Source: Chloracidobacterium sp. (GTDB taxonomy: Bacteria; Acidobacteriota; Blastocatellia; Pyrinomonadales; Pyrinomonadaceae). Taken from it: DNA of 64,000 nucleotides. The stretch covers positions 482,001 to 546,000 of the forward strand of contig JADJJY010000002.1 of NCBI GenBank assembly GCA_016706275.1. Direction: 5' to 3'. Shown in pieces: positions 23,397-32,480 of this stretch; the stretch's first letter is position 1; the number at the start of each line of letters is the position of its first letter. The notes under the pieces are model-generated. The model was not told the DNA's origin and made no database searches. It worked only from the letters and a program-made list of their open reading frames with translations. The translations under genes were made by a program, and so were the position numbers.

Positions 23397-24581
23397 TTAA
23401 ATTCCCAATTCGTCTTTCGCCTCGGCAAAACATTTCACAGCAAAATCCAGATCTTCACGGGAGTGTGCCGCTGAAACCTGTGTTCGGATCCGTGCCTTCC
23501 CTTTCGGGACGACCGGAAATGAGAAAGCGATGACGTAAACTCCGCGTTTCAGCATCGCTTCCGCCATTTTTGTGGCAAGCACCGCATCGCCGAACATAAC
23601 GGGCACGATCGGATGTTCGCCCGGGACGATCTCGAGACCGATCGCTGACAGCTTTTCACGGAAATACCGCGTATTGTCCATTAACTTATCGCGAAGCTCA
23701 GTCGATCCGGTGAGCATATCGATCGCCGCAATGGCCGCGGTTACGATCGGCGGAGCGACAGAATTTGAAAACAAATACGGCCGCGAACGCTGTCGCAACA
23801 GATCGATGATCTCTTGTTTACCGCTCGTATAGCCGCCGCTGGCACCGCCTAGAGCCTTGCCGAGCGTTCCGGTAATCACATCGACGCGATCCATGACGTT
23901 GTGGTGTTCATGCACACCGCGTCCGGTTTTACCCATAAAACCGACCGCGTGCGAATCGTCGACCATCACCATCGCATTGTACTTGTCGGCCAGATCGCAG
24001 ATCTCCGGCAATTTGGCAATAAAACCGTCCATCGAAAAAATCCCGTCGGTTGCGATCATCTTAAACCTTGCCGACGACGCCTCTAGCAATTTAGCCTCAA
24101 GATCGGCCATATCGCCATTTTCGTATCGAAAACGTTGGGCTTTGCTCAAACGAATTCCATCGATTACGCTGGCGTGGTTCAGAGAATCTGAAATTACCGC
24201 GTCTTCTTCACTCAATACCGTCTCAAACAGCCCGCCATTCGCGTCAAAACAAGATGTGTAAAGGATCGTGTCCTCGGTCCCAAGAAACGCACTGATCTTA
24301 GCCTCGAGCTGTTTATGTATCGTCTGCGTGCCGCAAATAAACCGAACCGAAGACAACCCAAATCCCCACTCGTCAAGCCCTTTCTTCGCTGCCGCCACGA
24401 TCGTCGGATCGTCCGAAAGCCCAAGATAGTTATTCGCGCACATGTTCAGTACACTCTTGCCGCCGGTAACGCTAATATGAGCTTCCTGCGGGCTCTCGAT
24501 AACGCGCTCCGATTTAAACAGTCCGGCTTCCCTGATCTCATTCAGAACGCCGCTAAGATGCTCTTGCACTTTTCCGTACAT
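23397..24581 (-). CDS. kbl: Glycine C-acetyltransferase (2-amino-3-ketobutyrate CoA ligase)
   Basis: 394 residues, the usual length. A PLP enzyme of the alpha-oxoamine synthase family that splits 2-amino-3-ketobutyrate with CoA into glycine and acetyl-CoA. Seen: NMCANNYLGLSDDPTI, GTQTIHKQLEAKISAFLG, MVDDSHAVGFMGKTGRGVHEH, the PLP-lysine segment ITGTLGKALGGASGGY, and IVPVMFGD. It lies 36 bases downstream of tdh in the same direction; together they form the two-step threonine to glycine pathway. Confidence 0.96.
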   Translation of the reverse strand: MYGKVQEHLSGVLNEIREAGLFKSERVIESPQEAHISVTGGKSVLNMCANNYLGLSDDPTIVAAAKKGLDEWGFGLSSVRFICGTQTIHKQLEAKISAFLGTEDTILYTSCFDANGGLFETVLSEEDAVISDSLNHASVIDGIRLSKAQRFRYENGDMADLEAKLLEASSARFKMIATDGIFSMDGFIAKLPEICDLADKYNAMVMVDDSHAVGFMGKTGRGVHEHHNVMDRVDVITGTLGKALGGASGGYTSGKQEIIDLLRQRSRPYLFSNSVAPPIVTAAIAAIDMLTGSTELRDKLMDNTRYFREKLSAIGLEIVPGEHPIVPVMFGDAVLATKMAEAMLKRGVYVIAFSFPVVPKGKARIRTQVSAAHSREDLDFAVKCFAEAKDELGI

Positions 24582-24617
24582 ATTTTTCGCTTTTTTGCCT
24601 ATTTCGCGGCTAAATTC

Positions 24618-25649
24618 TTAGCTCTCGCTCCAGTCCAAAACAACCTTTCCGCCATTTCCCTCTCGCATTGCTTCAAATCCTTTCTCAAAATCCTTATACG
24701 AATAACGATGCGTAATCACTGGCTCGATATCGAGTCCAGATTCGAGCAAAACGCTCATTTGATACCATGTTTCGTACATTTCACGGCCGTAAATACCCTT
24801 GATCGTCACCATGTTAAATATGACGGTTTTCCAATTGATGGAAAATTCGTCCGAAGGAATGCCCAAAAACGCCACATTTCCTCCGTGCGTCATGTTCGCG
24901 AGCATGTCACGAAAGGCCGAAGGATTGCCGGACATTTCCATGCCAACATCAAAACCCTCTTTCATCCCCAATTCTTTCTGCACGTCTGCTATCGATTTCT
25001 CGCGAACATCGACGGCCATTGTCACATCAAATTTCTTCGCCAGTTCGAGGCGGTTCGGATTAACGTCCGTTATAACAACGTGCCGAGCACCCGCATGTTT
25101 TGCAACCGCCGCAGCCATAATGCCGATCGGCCCGGCTCCGGTAATAAGTACATCTTCGCCGAAAGTTTCGAACGCAAGTGCCGTATGTACCGCATTGCCG
25201 AACGGATCAAATATTGCCGCAACATCAAGATTTACGTCTGGACTGTGCTTCCAAATATTCGTGAACGGCACCGCCATGTACTCCGCGAATCCGCCGTCGG
25301 TATTGACGCCGTAACCAAGCGTGTTGGCACATTTATACCGACGCCCCGCTAAGCAATTGCGGCAGCGACCGCAGACAAGGTGGCCCTCGACGCTTACAAT
25401 ATCGCCAACGTAAAAGTCATTGACATTCGAGCCAACTTCGACGATCTCGCCAACCAACTCATGACCAAGTATTGTTGGCACTTTGATCGTGCTTTGTGCC
25501 CACGCGTCCCAATTGTATATATGAAGATCTGTCCCGCAAATGCCGGTCTTTCTCATTCGGATCAGCACGTCATTAATACCAATGGTTGGTTCCGGCACGT
25601 CTTCGAGCCACAGGCCAACCTCGGCCTTGCTCTTTACTATGGCTTTCAT
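24618..25649 (-). CDS. tdh: L-threonine 3-dehydrogenase
   Basis: 343 residues, a zinc-dependent medium-chain dehydrogenase oxidising threonine to 2-amino-3-ketobutyrate with NAD+. Catalytic Zn region GICGTDLHIYNWDAW, GHELVGEIVEVG, structural Zn cysteines in CGRCRNCLAGRRYKC, NAD site ITGAGPIGIMAAAVAKHAG. First gene of tdh-kbl, diverging from pheS across about 170 bases. Confidence 0.97.
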   Translation of the reverse strand: MKAIVKSKAEVGLWLEDVPEPTIGINDVLIRMRKTGICGTDLHIYNWDAWAQSTIKVPTILGHELVGEIVEVGSNVNDFYVGDIVSVEGHLVCGRCRNCLAGRRYKCANTLGYGVNTDGGFAEYMAVPFTNIWKHSPDVNLDVAAIFDPFGNAVHTALAFETFGEDVLITGAGPIGIMAAAVAKHAGARHVVITDVNPNRLELAKKFDVTMAVDVREKSIADVQKELGMKEGFDVGMEMSGNPSAFRDMLANMTHGGNVAFLGIPSDEFSINWKTVIFNMVTIKGIYGREMYETWYQMSVLLESGLDIEPVITHRYSYKDFEKGFEAMREGNGGKVVLDWSES

Positions 25650-25822
25650 TTTTCAAAGCTCCTTATGGCTGTATAACGGCTACTAATTCAATGATATCAC
25701 CGCAACACGTCCGGTCAAAAGAGGTCGCACTACACGTTTTTCACACCGTATTTTACGAGATTCCGCATCACTGCTAAAATTAGTTGTTCAGTCGCTGCTG
25801 CAAACTGATACTCTCTAAACTT

Positions 25823-26914
25823 ATGTCCGAAGAACGAGCCCGAGTCGAAGCGGTCATGACCGCATTCCTAAATGAATTCGCACCTTACGCCGGTCTAAAC
25901 CTTAGCGGTGCGTCGCTCGACGATGTCGAATCGAAACTGCGTGAGGTCGCCGAACTGAAGATCCGCCATACCGGTAAGAAATCACCGATTTCAGGTGCAA
26001 TGAACTTGGTGGGGAAAGTTGCTCCCAACGAACGAGCCGGATTTGGTCAATTTGTACAGTCTGTGCAGAAGGATATCGCCGCAAAGATCGATAGAGTTGA
26101 GAAGACACTAAATGAGATCATCACAAATGCAAAGATCGAAAGTGAACGGCTCGACGTAACGCTGCCCGGCCGCCGGCCGCGAACGGGCCATCTGCACCCT
26201 ATCACGATATTACGGCAAAAGATCGAGGATATCTTTGTCTCGATGGGGTACGCGATCGAAGATGACCGTGAGATTGAGACCGATCATTATAATTTTGACG
26301 CGCTGAATATCCCCGAGGGGCATCCGGCTCGCGAATCACAGGACACGTTTTACACGACTCAAGGCTTTGCTTTGCGTTCCCAGACATCGACAGTACAGAT
26401 ACGTGCTATGGAACGACGCGGTGTGCCGATCCGCATCATCGCTCCGGGCAAAGTATTTCGCCGCGATACGCCTGACATGACGCATGTGCCGATGTTTCAC
26501 CAGATCGAAGGCTTATGCGTCGATAAAGGCATCACAATGGCCCACCTCAAGGGAACTGTCACCGAATGGCTCAAACGGCTCTTTGGTGAGGATACCGTCA
26601 CGCGGTTTAGGCCAAGTTATTTCCCTTTTACCGAGCCGTCAGCGGAGTTTGATTTTTCGTGCTTCAAATGTCACGGTACCGGTAAATTTGAAAGTGATCG
26701 CTGCCGACCGTGCAAAGGCTCCGGCTGGATCGAGCTTGGCGGATCGGGCATGGTGCACCCAAACGTCCTTAGAGCAGTCGGCGTTGACCCGACTGTCTAT
26801 TCGGGCTTTGCATTTGGCTTTGGCCTTGAGCGTATGACTGCTCTGATGTACTCGATCGATGACATCCGACACATGTTCGAGAACGACGTGAGATTTTTGG
26901 AGCAGTTTAAGTAA
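25823..26914 (+). CDS. pheS: Phenylalanyl-tRNA synthetase alpha subunit
   Basis: 363 residues from ATG 25823 (MSEERARVEAVM); a longer frame to 25784 lacks support. The N-terminal coiled coil (about 1-100) precedes the class II core: GHLHPITILRQKIEDIFVSMGY, TFYTTQGFALRSQTS, GKVFRRDTPDMTHVPMFHQIEG, FGFGLERMTALMY. An insertion with two Cys pairs (CFKCHGTGKFESDRCRPCKGSGW) is a zinc-knuckle type known in PheS from several phyla. It forms an alpha2beta2 enzyme with PheT, 18 bases downstream. Confidence 0.97.
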   Translation: MSEERARVEAVMTAFLNEFAPYAGLNLSGASLDDVESKLREVAELKIRHTGKKSPISGAMNLVGKVAPNERAGFGQFVQSVQKDIAAKIDRVEKTLNEIITNAKIESERLDVTLPGRRPRTGHLHPITILRQKIEDIFVSMGYAIEDDREIETDHYNFDALNIPEGHPARESQDTFYTTQGFALRSQTSTVQIRAMERRGVPIRIIAPGKVFRRDTPDMTHVPMFHQIEGLCVDKGITMAHLKGTVTEWLKRLFGEDTVTRFRPSYFPFTEPSAEFDFSCFKCHGTGKFESDRCRPCKGSGWIELGGSGMVHPNVLRAVGVDPTVYSGFAFGFGLERMTALMYSIDDIRHMFENDVRFLEQFK

Positions 26915-26932
26915 CACTCGTCTTTATTTGTT

Positions 26933-28999
26933 ATGAATATCAGCTACAACTGGCTAAAAGATCTGATCGATACAGATATGACTGCGGACGATGTCGCGGC
27001 ACAGCTTACCCGTGTCGGCCTCGCCGTTGAGGGCATTCACCCGCACCATGATGACTACGTCCTTGATATTGATCTGACCTCGAACCGGCCTGATTGCTTA
27101 TCGCATCTTGGTGTTGCCCGTGAAATTACGGCAATTACGAATTCACAATTACGAATTACGAATGACAAAGGCCAAAGCCTGAAAACCGAAGGCCAAACTT
27201 TAGTTACGATTCAGGATACAGATCTTTGCAACCGCTTTACGGCCCGCATTATCCGTAACGTAAAGATCGGCCCGTCGCCACAGTGGCTGGTTGACCGGCT
27301 TGAAGCTATCGGTGAGCGCCCCATCAATAATGTCGCTGATATAACCAATTTTGTAATGCACGAGCACGGTCAGCCTATGCATTCATTTGATCTTGACAGA
27401 TTGAGCGGCGGCCGCATTATTGTCCGCAAAGCCACTGCCGGGGAAAAGATCACAACGCTCGACGAGGTTGAACGCGAGCTGGATGCGACGATGCTGGCGA
27501 TATGTGATGTCGAAAAACCTGTAGCGATTTGCGGCGTTATTGGTGGTTTGGACTCAAGTATTACGGATTCCACGGTTAATGTGTTACTTGAGGTTGCTTA
27601 CTTTAAACGAGAAAATATCAGAGCTACGTCGAGAAAGCTGGGACTTGCAACAGAGGCAAGCTATAGATTTGAACGCGGTGTCGATATTGAAAATATTATA
27701 GCTGCCTCTGACCGCGCAACTCAGTTGATCTGTGAGCTTGCGGGCGGCGAAGCCGACGATTTTGTGGATGTTTATTCGAACAAATTCGTCGCAAATGCCG
27801 TCACTTCGGCTGACATTTCCGAGTCGGTCAAGAGATTGACAGGTTTGTCGGTCGAAACAGGCGAATGCGTTCGTATACTTAATGCCCTCGGTATTACAGC
27901 CTCAGACGACAACAAATCATTTACTTTTCCGTCTTGGCGGCATGATATCGCTATCGAAGAGGATCTCGTCGAGGAAGTTGCACGGCACGCAGGATACGAG
28001 AATATTACTAACGAACTGCCTCCCGCATACGGTGCTGGCGAATATCAGCGTTCGGAGCCGCGGAAAAAGCGTCTGCGTGAAACCCTAGCCGACATGGGTT
28101 TTGACGAGGCGATCACATACAGTTTTATCGACACACGCCACGACGGGGTATTCGAGAATGTACCTGAGCTATTGGATGAACAGGTCGAAGATAAATACAT
28201 TACGCTGCAAGATTCGGTGATCGACGGTGCATTAAGAATGCGGCCGAGCATACTTCCTGGCTTGCTCGACGCCGTACGTCTAAATCTCAACTTTCAGCGA
28301 CGCGATCTCAAGCTTTTTGAGATCGGCAAAGTCTTTGCTGCCCATGCCGGCGAAGATAATTTGCCAAATGAACGCGAAATACTGACTATCGGGGTAACGG
28401 GCGGCGAGATCAGCGAGGGCAAAGCTGTTATCGTTCGCGAACTCGATCTTTACGACGCTAAGGGTGCGTTAGAAGCAGCTCTTGACGCTGTCGGTGTTTC
28501 AAATGCCGACTTCACCGCTGCCGAGGTAAAACATCTGAGAATAGGCCAGACTGCGGCGGTTTGGGTTGATGGATCAAGGGTGGGATACATAGGACGTTTG
28601 AGCGACGAAATAGCAGCGGGCTATAAATTCAAACAACCCGTATATGTTGCTGAGGTTGACCTTCAAGCAATACTTGATATAGCTACGATACCGATCGCGT
28701 ATCGTCCGTTGTCTAAATATCCTGCTATTACGCGTGACGTGTCGCTGCTAGGCGACCGAAATGTATCTTTCTCCGCCATCCGGGACGCGGTTACCGAACA
28801 GAACTTCGAGCTTTGCCGTAAAGTTAGTTTTGTCGATGTTTATGAAGGTAAAGGTCTGCAAGAAAATGAGCGTTCGATCACGATACGTTTGGAATATCGG
28901 AGCGATGAAAGGACGTTGATCGAGGATGAGGTTGAGGCTCTACATAAGGAAATTCTCGCCCATTTAGAACAAAAATTGGCAATAAAACCGCGTTTTTGA
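26933..28999 (+). CDS. pheT: Phenylalanyl-tRNA synthetase beta subunit, short form
   Basis: 688 residues against roughly 790-800 in most bacteria. MNISYNWLKDLIDTDM opens the B1 region; NVADITNFVMHEHGQPMHSFD (B3/B4, editing), the B5 domain, the catalytic-like core (RKKRLRETLADMGFDEAITYSF) and the anticodon-binding FDX-ACB domain (PLSKYPAITRDVSLL) follow. The OB-fold tRNA-binding domain usually inserted near residue 40 is missing. A run of TTACGAA-type repeats (27124-27166) is translated in frame as ITAITNSQLRITND. Confidence 0.96.
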   Translation: MNISYNWLKDLIDTDMTADDVAAQLTRVGLAVEGIHPHHDDYVLDIDLTSNRPDCLSHLGVAREITAITNSQLRITNDKGQSLKTEGQTLVTIQDTDLCNRFTARIIRNVKIGPSPQWLVDRLEAIGERPINNVADITNFVMHEHGQPMHSFDLDRLSGGRIIVRKATAGEKITTLDEVERELDATMLAICDVEKPVAICGVIGGLDSSITDSTVNVLLEVAYFKRENIRATSRKLGLATEASYRFERGVDIENIIAASDRATQLICELAGGEADDFVDVYSNKFVANAVTSADISESVKRLTGLSVETGECVRILNALGITASDDNKSFTFPSWRHDIAIEEDLVEEVARHAGYENITNELPPAYGAGEYQRSEPRKKRLRETLADMGFDEAITYSFIDTRHDGVFENVPELLDEQVEDKYITLQDSVIDGALRMRPSILPGLLDAVRLNLNFQRRDLKLFEIGKVFAAHAGEDNLPNEREILTIGVTGGEISEGKAVIVRELDLYDAKGALEAALDAVGVSNADFTAAEVKHLRIGQTAAVWVDGSRVGYIGRLSDEIAAGYKFKQPVYVAEVDLQAILDIATIPIAYRPLSKYPAITRDVSLLGDRNVSFSAIRDAVTEQNFELCRKVSFVDVYEGKGLQENERSITIRLEYRSDERTLIEDEVEALHKEILAHLEQKLAIKPRF

Positions 29000-29018
29000 T
29001 AAAACCCTCATCTTTTAC

Positions 29019-29047
29019 TTGAAGTTTTTCACAAAAGTCTAGATAAT
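29019..29047 (+). promoter_or_regulatory. Sigma70-type promoter for zapB-like/zapA
   Basis: TTGAAG (29019-29024), 17-base spacer, GATAAT (29042-29047), 43 bases before the zapB-like ATG. Both hexamers are close to consensus with ideal spacing. Confidence 0.65.
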
Positions 29048-29089
29048 GTTTTCCACAGTCCTGACAACTTCTAGTTTGGAGACCCCTGA

Positions 29090-29371
29090 ATGAATGCCTT
29101 AACGGGAATGGAAAAATTCTCGCATCTTGAGGACAAGATCTATCTAACGATCGAGTACGCCAAGAAAATGCGTGAGGAAAAAGAACGGCTCGAAAAAGAG
29201 CTTGCGGCTGTAAAAAGTGAGGCTTCAGGAGCCATCTCGGAAAAGCGCGTGCTCGAGGATAAGATCACCGATCTCCTCTCAGAGCGTGACTCCATTCAGC
29301 TAAAGGTCGAGGCTATGCTCGACGCGTTAACATTGATCGACGCAGACGTCGCCGAGGCGGTCGGCAGATAA
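29090..29371 (+). CDS. Small coiled-coil protein, ZapB-like cell division factor
   Basis: 93 residues, almost entirely heptad coiled coil: FSHLEDKIYLTIEYAKKMREE, RLEKELAAVKSEA, KRVLEDKITDLLSERDSI. Length and pattern resemble ZapB, which links the Z-ring to the chromosome terminus through ZapA. Adjacency to zapA (11 bases downstream) is the main support. The family is too low in complexity to be certain. ATG follows GGAG at short distance. Confidence 0.7.
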   Translation: MNALTGMEKFSHLEDKIYLTIEYAKKMREEKERLEKELAAVKSEASGAISEKRVLEDKITDLLSERDSIQLKVEAMLDALTLIDADVAEAVGR

Positions 29372-29382
29372 GGGAAACCGTT

Positions 29383-29706
29383 ATGTCAGAACAAACAATT
29401 CGCGTAGAGATATACAATCAGACATACAGCATTCGCTCAGACGGCGATAACGAGTATATTCTGGAGTTGGCCGAATATGTCGACCGCAAGATGCGCGAGA
29501 TATCGTCGGGCACGATGACGGTTGATTCGCTCAAGGTAGCCATACTCGCAGCCCTACACGTTGCAGACGAGTTTTTTCAACTAAAACAATCGCAGGCTCA
29601 AAACGATGCTCAGCTTGCCGCCCGCAGTACCGAATGCTCGGAAATGCTCGACCGGATACTCAAACATCGCGACCTTGCCCCGCAACAAATCGAGACCGAA
29701 CAATGA
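29383..29706 (+). CDS. zapA: Cell division protein ZapA
   Basis: 107 residues. The ZapA domain is clear: IRVEIYNQTYSIRSDGDNEYILELAEYVDRKMREIS, then VAILAALHVADEFFQLKQ and a C-terminal coiled coil. ZapA bundles FtsZ filaments at mid-cell. It is followed by a strong terminator and a probable 6S RNA, the same order as zapA-ssrS in many bacteria. Confidence 0.92.
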   Translation: MSEQTIRVEIYNQTYSIRSDGDNEYILELAEYVDRKMREISSGTMTVDSLKVAILAALHVADEFFQLKQSQAQNDAQLAARSTECSEMLDRILKHRDLAPQQIETEQ

Positions 29707-29724
29707 TTTCAGTGCACAATTGAG

Positions 29725-29772
29725 AATGCACAACGCAGAATTAAGAAATATTCTGCATTGTGCATTTTTTAT
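29725..29772 (+). terminator. Rho-independent terminator after zapA
   Basis: AATGCACAACGCAGAAT (29725-29741) pairs with ATTCTGCATTGTGCATT (29750-29766) with one mismatch in 17, followed by a T-run (to 29770). Confidence 0.9.
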
Positions 29773-29802
29773 TTTGCATTTCGTCGCGTTGTGCTAGGAT
29801 TT

Positions 29803-30032
29803 GGTTGGCGAAGGAATTTGACTGCGTTATTCGTGACCGAACGCATACATAATTGAGCCAACATATGAATGTCGGGAGGCTAATGCCGGTCGTCGGTGCT
29901 TTTCTCCACGGAGCCAAGCCATAGACTCCGGCTTTGATATCTCGATCTAATCGGAATAGAAAGCCACCCACCTGTAACTAACAGGTTCAATTCATACGTT
30001 CGAACGGTTTCGCGGTTCTCATTCGCCAAAAT
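29803..30032 (+). ncRNA. ssrS: Probable 6S RNA
   Basis: The 366-base gap after zapA holds a long rod-like fold. The ends pair as TTGGCGAA (29805-29812) with TTCGCCAA (30022-30029); then ACTGCG with CGCGGT, CGAACG (29838-29843 region) with CGTTCG (29997-30002 region), and AATTGAGCC (29851-29859) with GGTTCAATT (29984-29992), leaving a large central bubble. That shape mimics an open promoter, as in 6S RNA, which sequesters the housekeeping RNA polymerase. Position after zapA and its own terminator agree. A weak promoter (TTGCAT, TAGGAT) precedes it. Exact ends are estimated. Confidence 0.72.
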
Positions 30033-30038
30033 ATTAAA

Positions 30039-30069
30039 AGGCGCAAGTTAATTTGGCTTGCGTCTTTTT
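30039..30069. terminator. Terminator of the probable 6S RNA
   Basis: AGGCGCAAG (30039-30047) pairs with CTTGCGTCT (30057-30065; one G-U) and is followed by TTTTTAA. A-rich sequence on the other side may also serve the convergent gene ending at 30074. Confidence 0.85.
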
Positions 30070-30073
30070 AATT

Positions 30074-30838
30074 CTATGACTCAAATTCGATTGGCTCATT
30101 TTCAAGCTCTTTTCGGATTTCCTCGGACATTTTTGCCGATTCGAGGGCCAGGGGGAGTTCCTTGGCACGGGCAGATAATTTCTTTAGCGCGAGTTCAGAA
30201 TCAGCGAGGTTACCGCCGCGGCTTGCCGCGGCCTCGATCATCTGTAGACGGGCTTCGGCTTCGGAGAGCATGACCTTAGCCTCTTCGTTTATATTTGAGA
30301 TCTTCTCAATATCACCGGATATTTGTTCACGAAATTCGTCAGCTCTTGCACTTTTCAGTTGCTTCAACGAATTCTGCCGTCGTTTCGCAATCGACAACTC
30401 TCGTTTCGACGTTCTGACTATCCGAGTTGCCGTTAGTCGCGATGCCAGCGATTCCCTGTAGGCATCTGCGAGCAGCAGGTCCCTTGCCTCAACGGCCTTT
30501 AGCGCCCGTTTTTCACTCGATTTGAGTTCGTTCATGAACCAGCCGATCTCTTCTGCTCTAATACCGTCTGCCGCGACCTTTTCACGCATTTCCCTGGTCC
30601 ACTTGGTCCGCTTGTGTATAAGCAGTCCCATCGCAAACATTCCCGCTAAAAAGCCGATACATGTCATAACGATCCCAAGAAAAAGCACTATAACGGCTGT
30701 CGGTGGGGCGAAAGGTACGAGTAGCATCAGCAGGAGCGTTATAACTGCTGGTATCGCGGTCAGCGCAATCGGAGCGGCGATAGCCCCTGCAAGAAGCTTT
30801 CGTCCACGTGCAATGTCTCCTTTAGTTATCTCGTACAT
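30074..30838 (-). CDS. Membrane protein with cytoplasmic coiled coil, unknown
   Basis: 254 residues. Two N-terminal hydrophobic helices (about 15-45 and 48-75) followed by about 175 residues of charged helix (EIGWFMNELKSSEKRALKAVEARDLLLADAY, DIEKISNINEEAKVMLSEAEARLQ). No enzymatic motif. I do not recognise the family. ATG 30836-30838; it converges with the 6S RNA. Confidence 0.7.
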   Translation of the reverse strand: MYEITKGDIARGRKLLAGAIAAPIALTAIPAVITLLLMLLVPFAPPTAVIVLFLGIVMTCIGFLAGMFAMGLLIHKRTKWTREMREKVAADGIRAEEIGWFMNELKSSEKRALKAVEARDLLLADAYRESLASRLTATRIVRTSKRELSIAKRRQNSLKQLKSARADEFREQISGDIEKISNINEEAKVMLSEAEARLQMIEAAASRGGNLADSELALKKLSARAKELPLALESAKMSEEIRKELENEPIEFES

Positions 30839-30968
30839 ACCTGTTAGATGTTAAGAGTCTAGCGCACAGAGATGCAATTCGGGGAAAGTGCGGACATGGT
30901 TTTGTTGTCAAAAAGTCTAGGATATAGGGGAGAAATATATTACCATTCAAATGTTCGAGCCAACTTAT

Positions 30969-31922
30969 ATGAATCGACGCAGATCAACCCTTTCGCTGTT
31001 GTTCCTAATCCTGATCTTATTGTGTGTCTCTTTTGCGGCAGCACAGAACACAGAGATCCAACAACGCGTTCGAACAGTTACGATACCTATCTCGATCTTT
31101 ACAAAGCAGGAACTCAAAGAAGGGCAACTTGAGGAGTTTGTACAAGCTGATCGGCTGATTGTTCGTGAAAATAACGACGAGCAGCAAATACTCTCGATCA
31201 AAAGCGTTGGGGATTCGCCATTGTCGATCGCATTTTTGATCCAAGAGGATATGACGTCGAATTTCAATCTCCAGATCAAAGACATCCAGGAGTTCATTCG
31301 CGGGCTGCCAAAAGGGACTCGAGTGATGGTTGCCTATTTGCGCGGTGGCACGTCGGAGGTAAGGCAAAAGTTTACAGACGATCTGGATAAAGCTGCAGCT
31401 TCGTTTCGGATCATTTCCAGCAGTCAGTTTGCCGCTCCGCGAAGCCCATATGACGGCGTCAGCGATACCCTAGCGCGTTTCGACGCTATGCCTGCCGGAA
31501 GACGGGCCATTTTGTTGTTTTCAGATGGGTTGGACACCACAAACGGATTAAACCTTGCGTCAATAATGCAGAGTTCGGATCTCGATCAGGCAATCCTAAA
31601 GGCTCAAAGAAAAAGTGTCGCAGTCTATTCTTTCTACCATCCAACAGCATTGACCGAAAATTCGAATTCGATGCTTGGCCTTGGCGCGCAGGGGGCTCTG
31701 CAAAAGCTTTCTGACGAAACTGGCGGGCGTTCATTTGGTCACGGATTTACTGCACCGATCAGCTTTATACCTTTTTTTAAGGATATGTTTATGTCGCTAA
31801 ACAGACAGTTTGCACTCACCTATCTGTCGACGCACATGAAAAAGAATTATTACAAGGTCAAGGTCTCAAGCACAAATCCTGAGATCAAGATCGAGCATCC
31901 ACGCGGGTATTATTACCGATGA
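30969..31922 (+). CDS. Secreted VWFA-related protein (acidobacterial type)
   Basis: 317 residues from ATG 30969 (MNRRRSTLSLLFLILILL, signal peptide ending SFAAAQ). The fold is that of the VWFA-related domain abundant in Acidobacteriota: TVTIPISIFTKQEL, SIAFLIQEDMTSNFN, GTRVMVAYLRGG, RRAILLFSDGLDTTNG, VAVYSFYHPT, LSDETGGRSFGHG, ending FALTYLSTHMKKNYYKVKV. The first motif lacks the DxSxS metal-ion site (it reads QEDMTSN), so metal-dependent ligand binding is doubtful. Function unknown. Confidence 0.82.
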   Translation: MNRRRSTLSLLFLILILLCVSFAAAQNTEIQQRVRTVTIPISIFTKQELKEGQLEEFVQADRLIVRENNDEQQILSIKSVGDSPLSIAFLIQEDMTSNFNLQIKDIQEFIRGLPKGTRVMVAYLRGGTSEVRQKFTDDLDKAAASFRIISSSQFAAPRSPYDGVSDTLARFDAMPAGRRAILLFSDGLDTTNGLNLASIMQSSDLDQAILKAQRKSVAVYSFYHPTALTENSNSMLGLGAQGALQKLSDETGGRSFGHGFTAPISFIPFFKDMFMSLNRQFALTYLSTHMKKNYYKVKVSSTNPEIKIEHPRGYYYR

Positions 31923-32392
31923 AGTTGGGCGTTTGTTTTTGTCTGACAGACCTGACAAACAAAAACATCCTCTTTGATAAGCAATCCGATCCAAAATAGC
32001 GGAAAGAAAAATACCAAAAGACAAGCGAACGTCACCCAACCTGCTGTCGATATCTGCCGTTCAAATCGAGGCATATATCGGCTGCCGCAATTTGGGCACA
32101 TATATGTGTTGGATAATGGGTGAGCTTGTTGATACGTCAGCGGGGCAGCTTGATAGTTTGGCTGCGGCTGACCAAGTTGAGCGTTTTGAGGACGCGGTTG
32201 ATTGATCGCCGTTGTCGGCCTTGCCTCATTTTGTGTCTGAAACTCATCCGTTTTCCACGAATAAGGCCGCGGAGCCGAGTGATCGAACGGATTGCTCATC
32301 ACCGGCTTTTGGAAATTAAACTTCGTCCCGCAAAATCTGCAAAAGATCGCCTCCGGCGTATTAAGTTTTCCACAGTTTTGACAGGGGTTCAT
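31913..32392 (-). CDS. Double zinc-ribbon protein with one hydrophobic segment
   Basis: 159 residues. N-terminal zinc ribbon CQNCGKLN...CRFCG, a Pro/Gln/Asn-rich linker (about 35-95), then CPNCGSRY, a membrane-inserted hydrophobic stretch (WVTFACLLVFFFPLFWIGLL) and CQVCQTK. The second Cys pair split by a hydrophobic segment recalls LITAF-like domains that sit at the membrane face. It overlaps the convergent VWFA gene by 10 bases. Confidence 0.72.
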   Translation of the reverse strand: MNPCQNCGKLNTPEAIFCRFCGTKFNFQKPVMSNPFDHSAPRPYSWKTDEFQTQNEARPTTAINQPRPQNAQLGQPQPNYQAAPLTYQQAHPLSNTYMCPNCGSRYMPRFERQISTAGWVTFACLLVFFFPLFWIGLLIKEDVFVCQVCQTKTNAQLHR

Positions 32393-32480
32393 ATCGTTTT
32401 GGAAATGTTTTTTTCGTCATTGCCTACCTACGAAGCATATCAAAGATATGTTCGGTTTTCGATAAATATGGGCGGCGAAC

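Noticed and set aside
24315..25352. 345-codon open frame on the + strand over kbl/tdh
   Set aside because: Antisense to two clear enzymes; no family similarity and biased residue composition.
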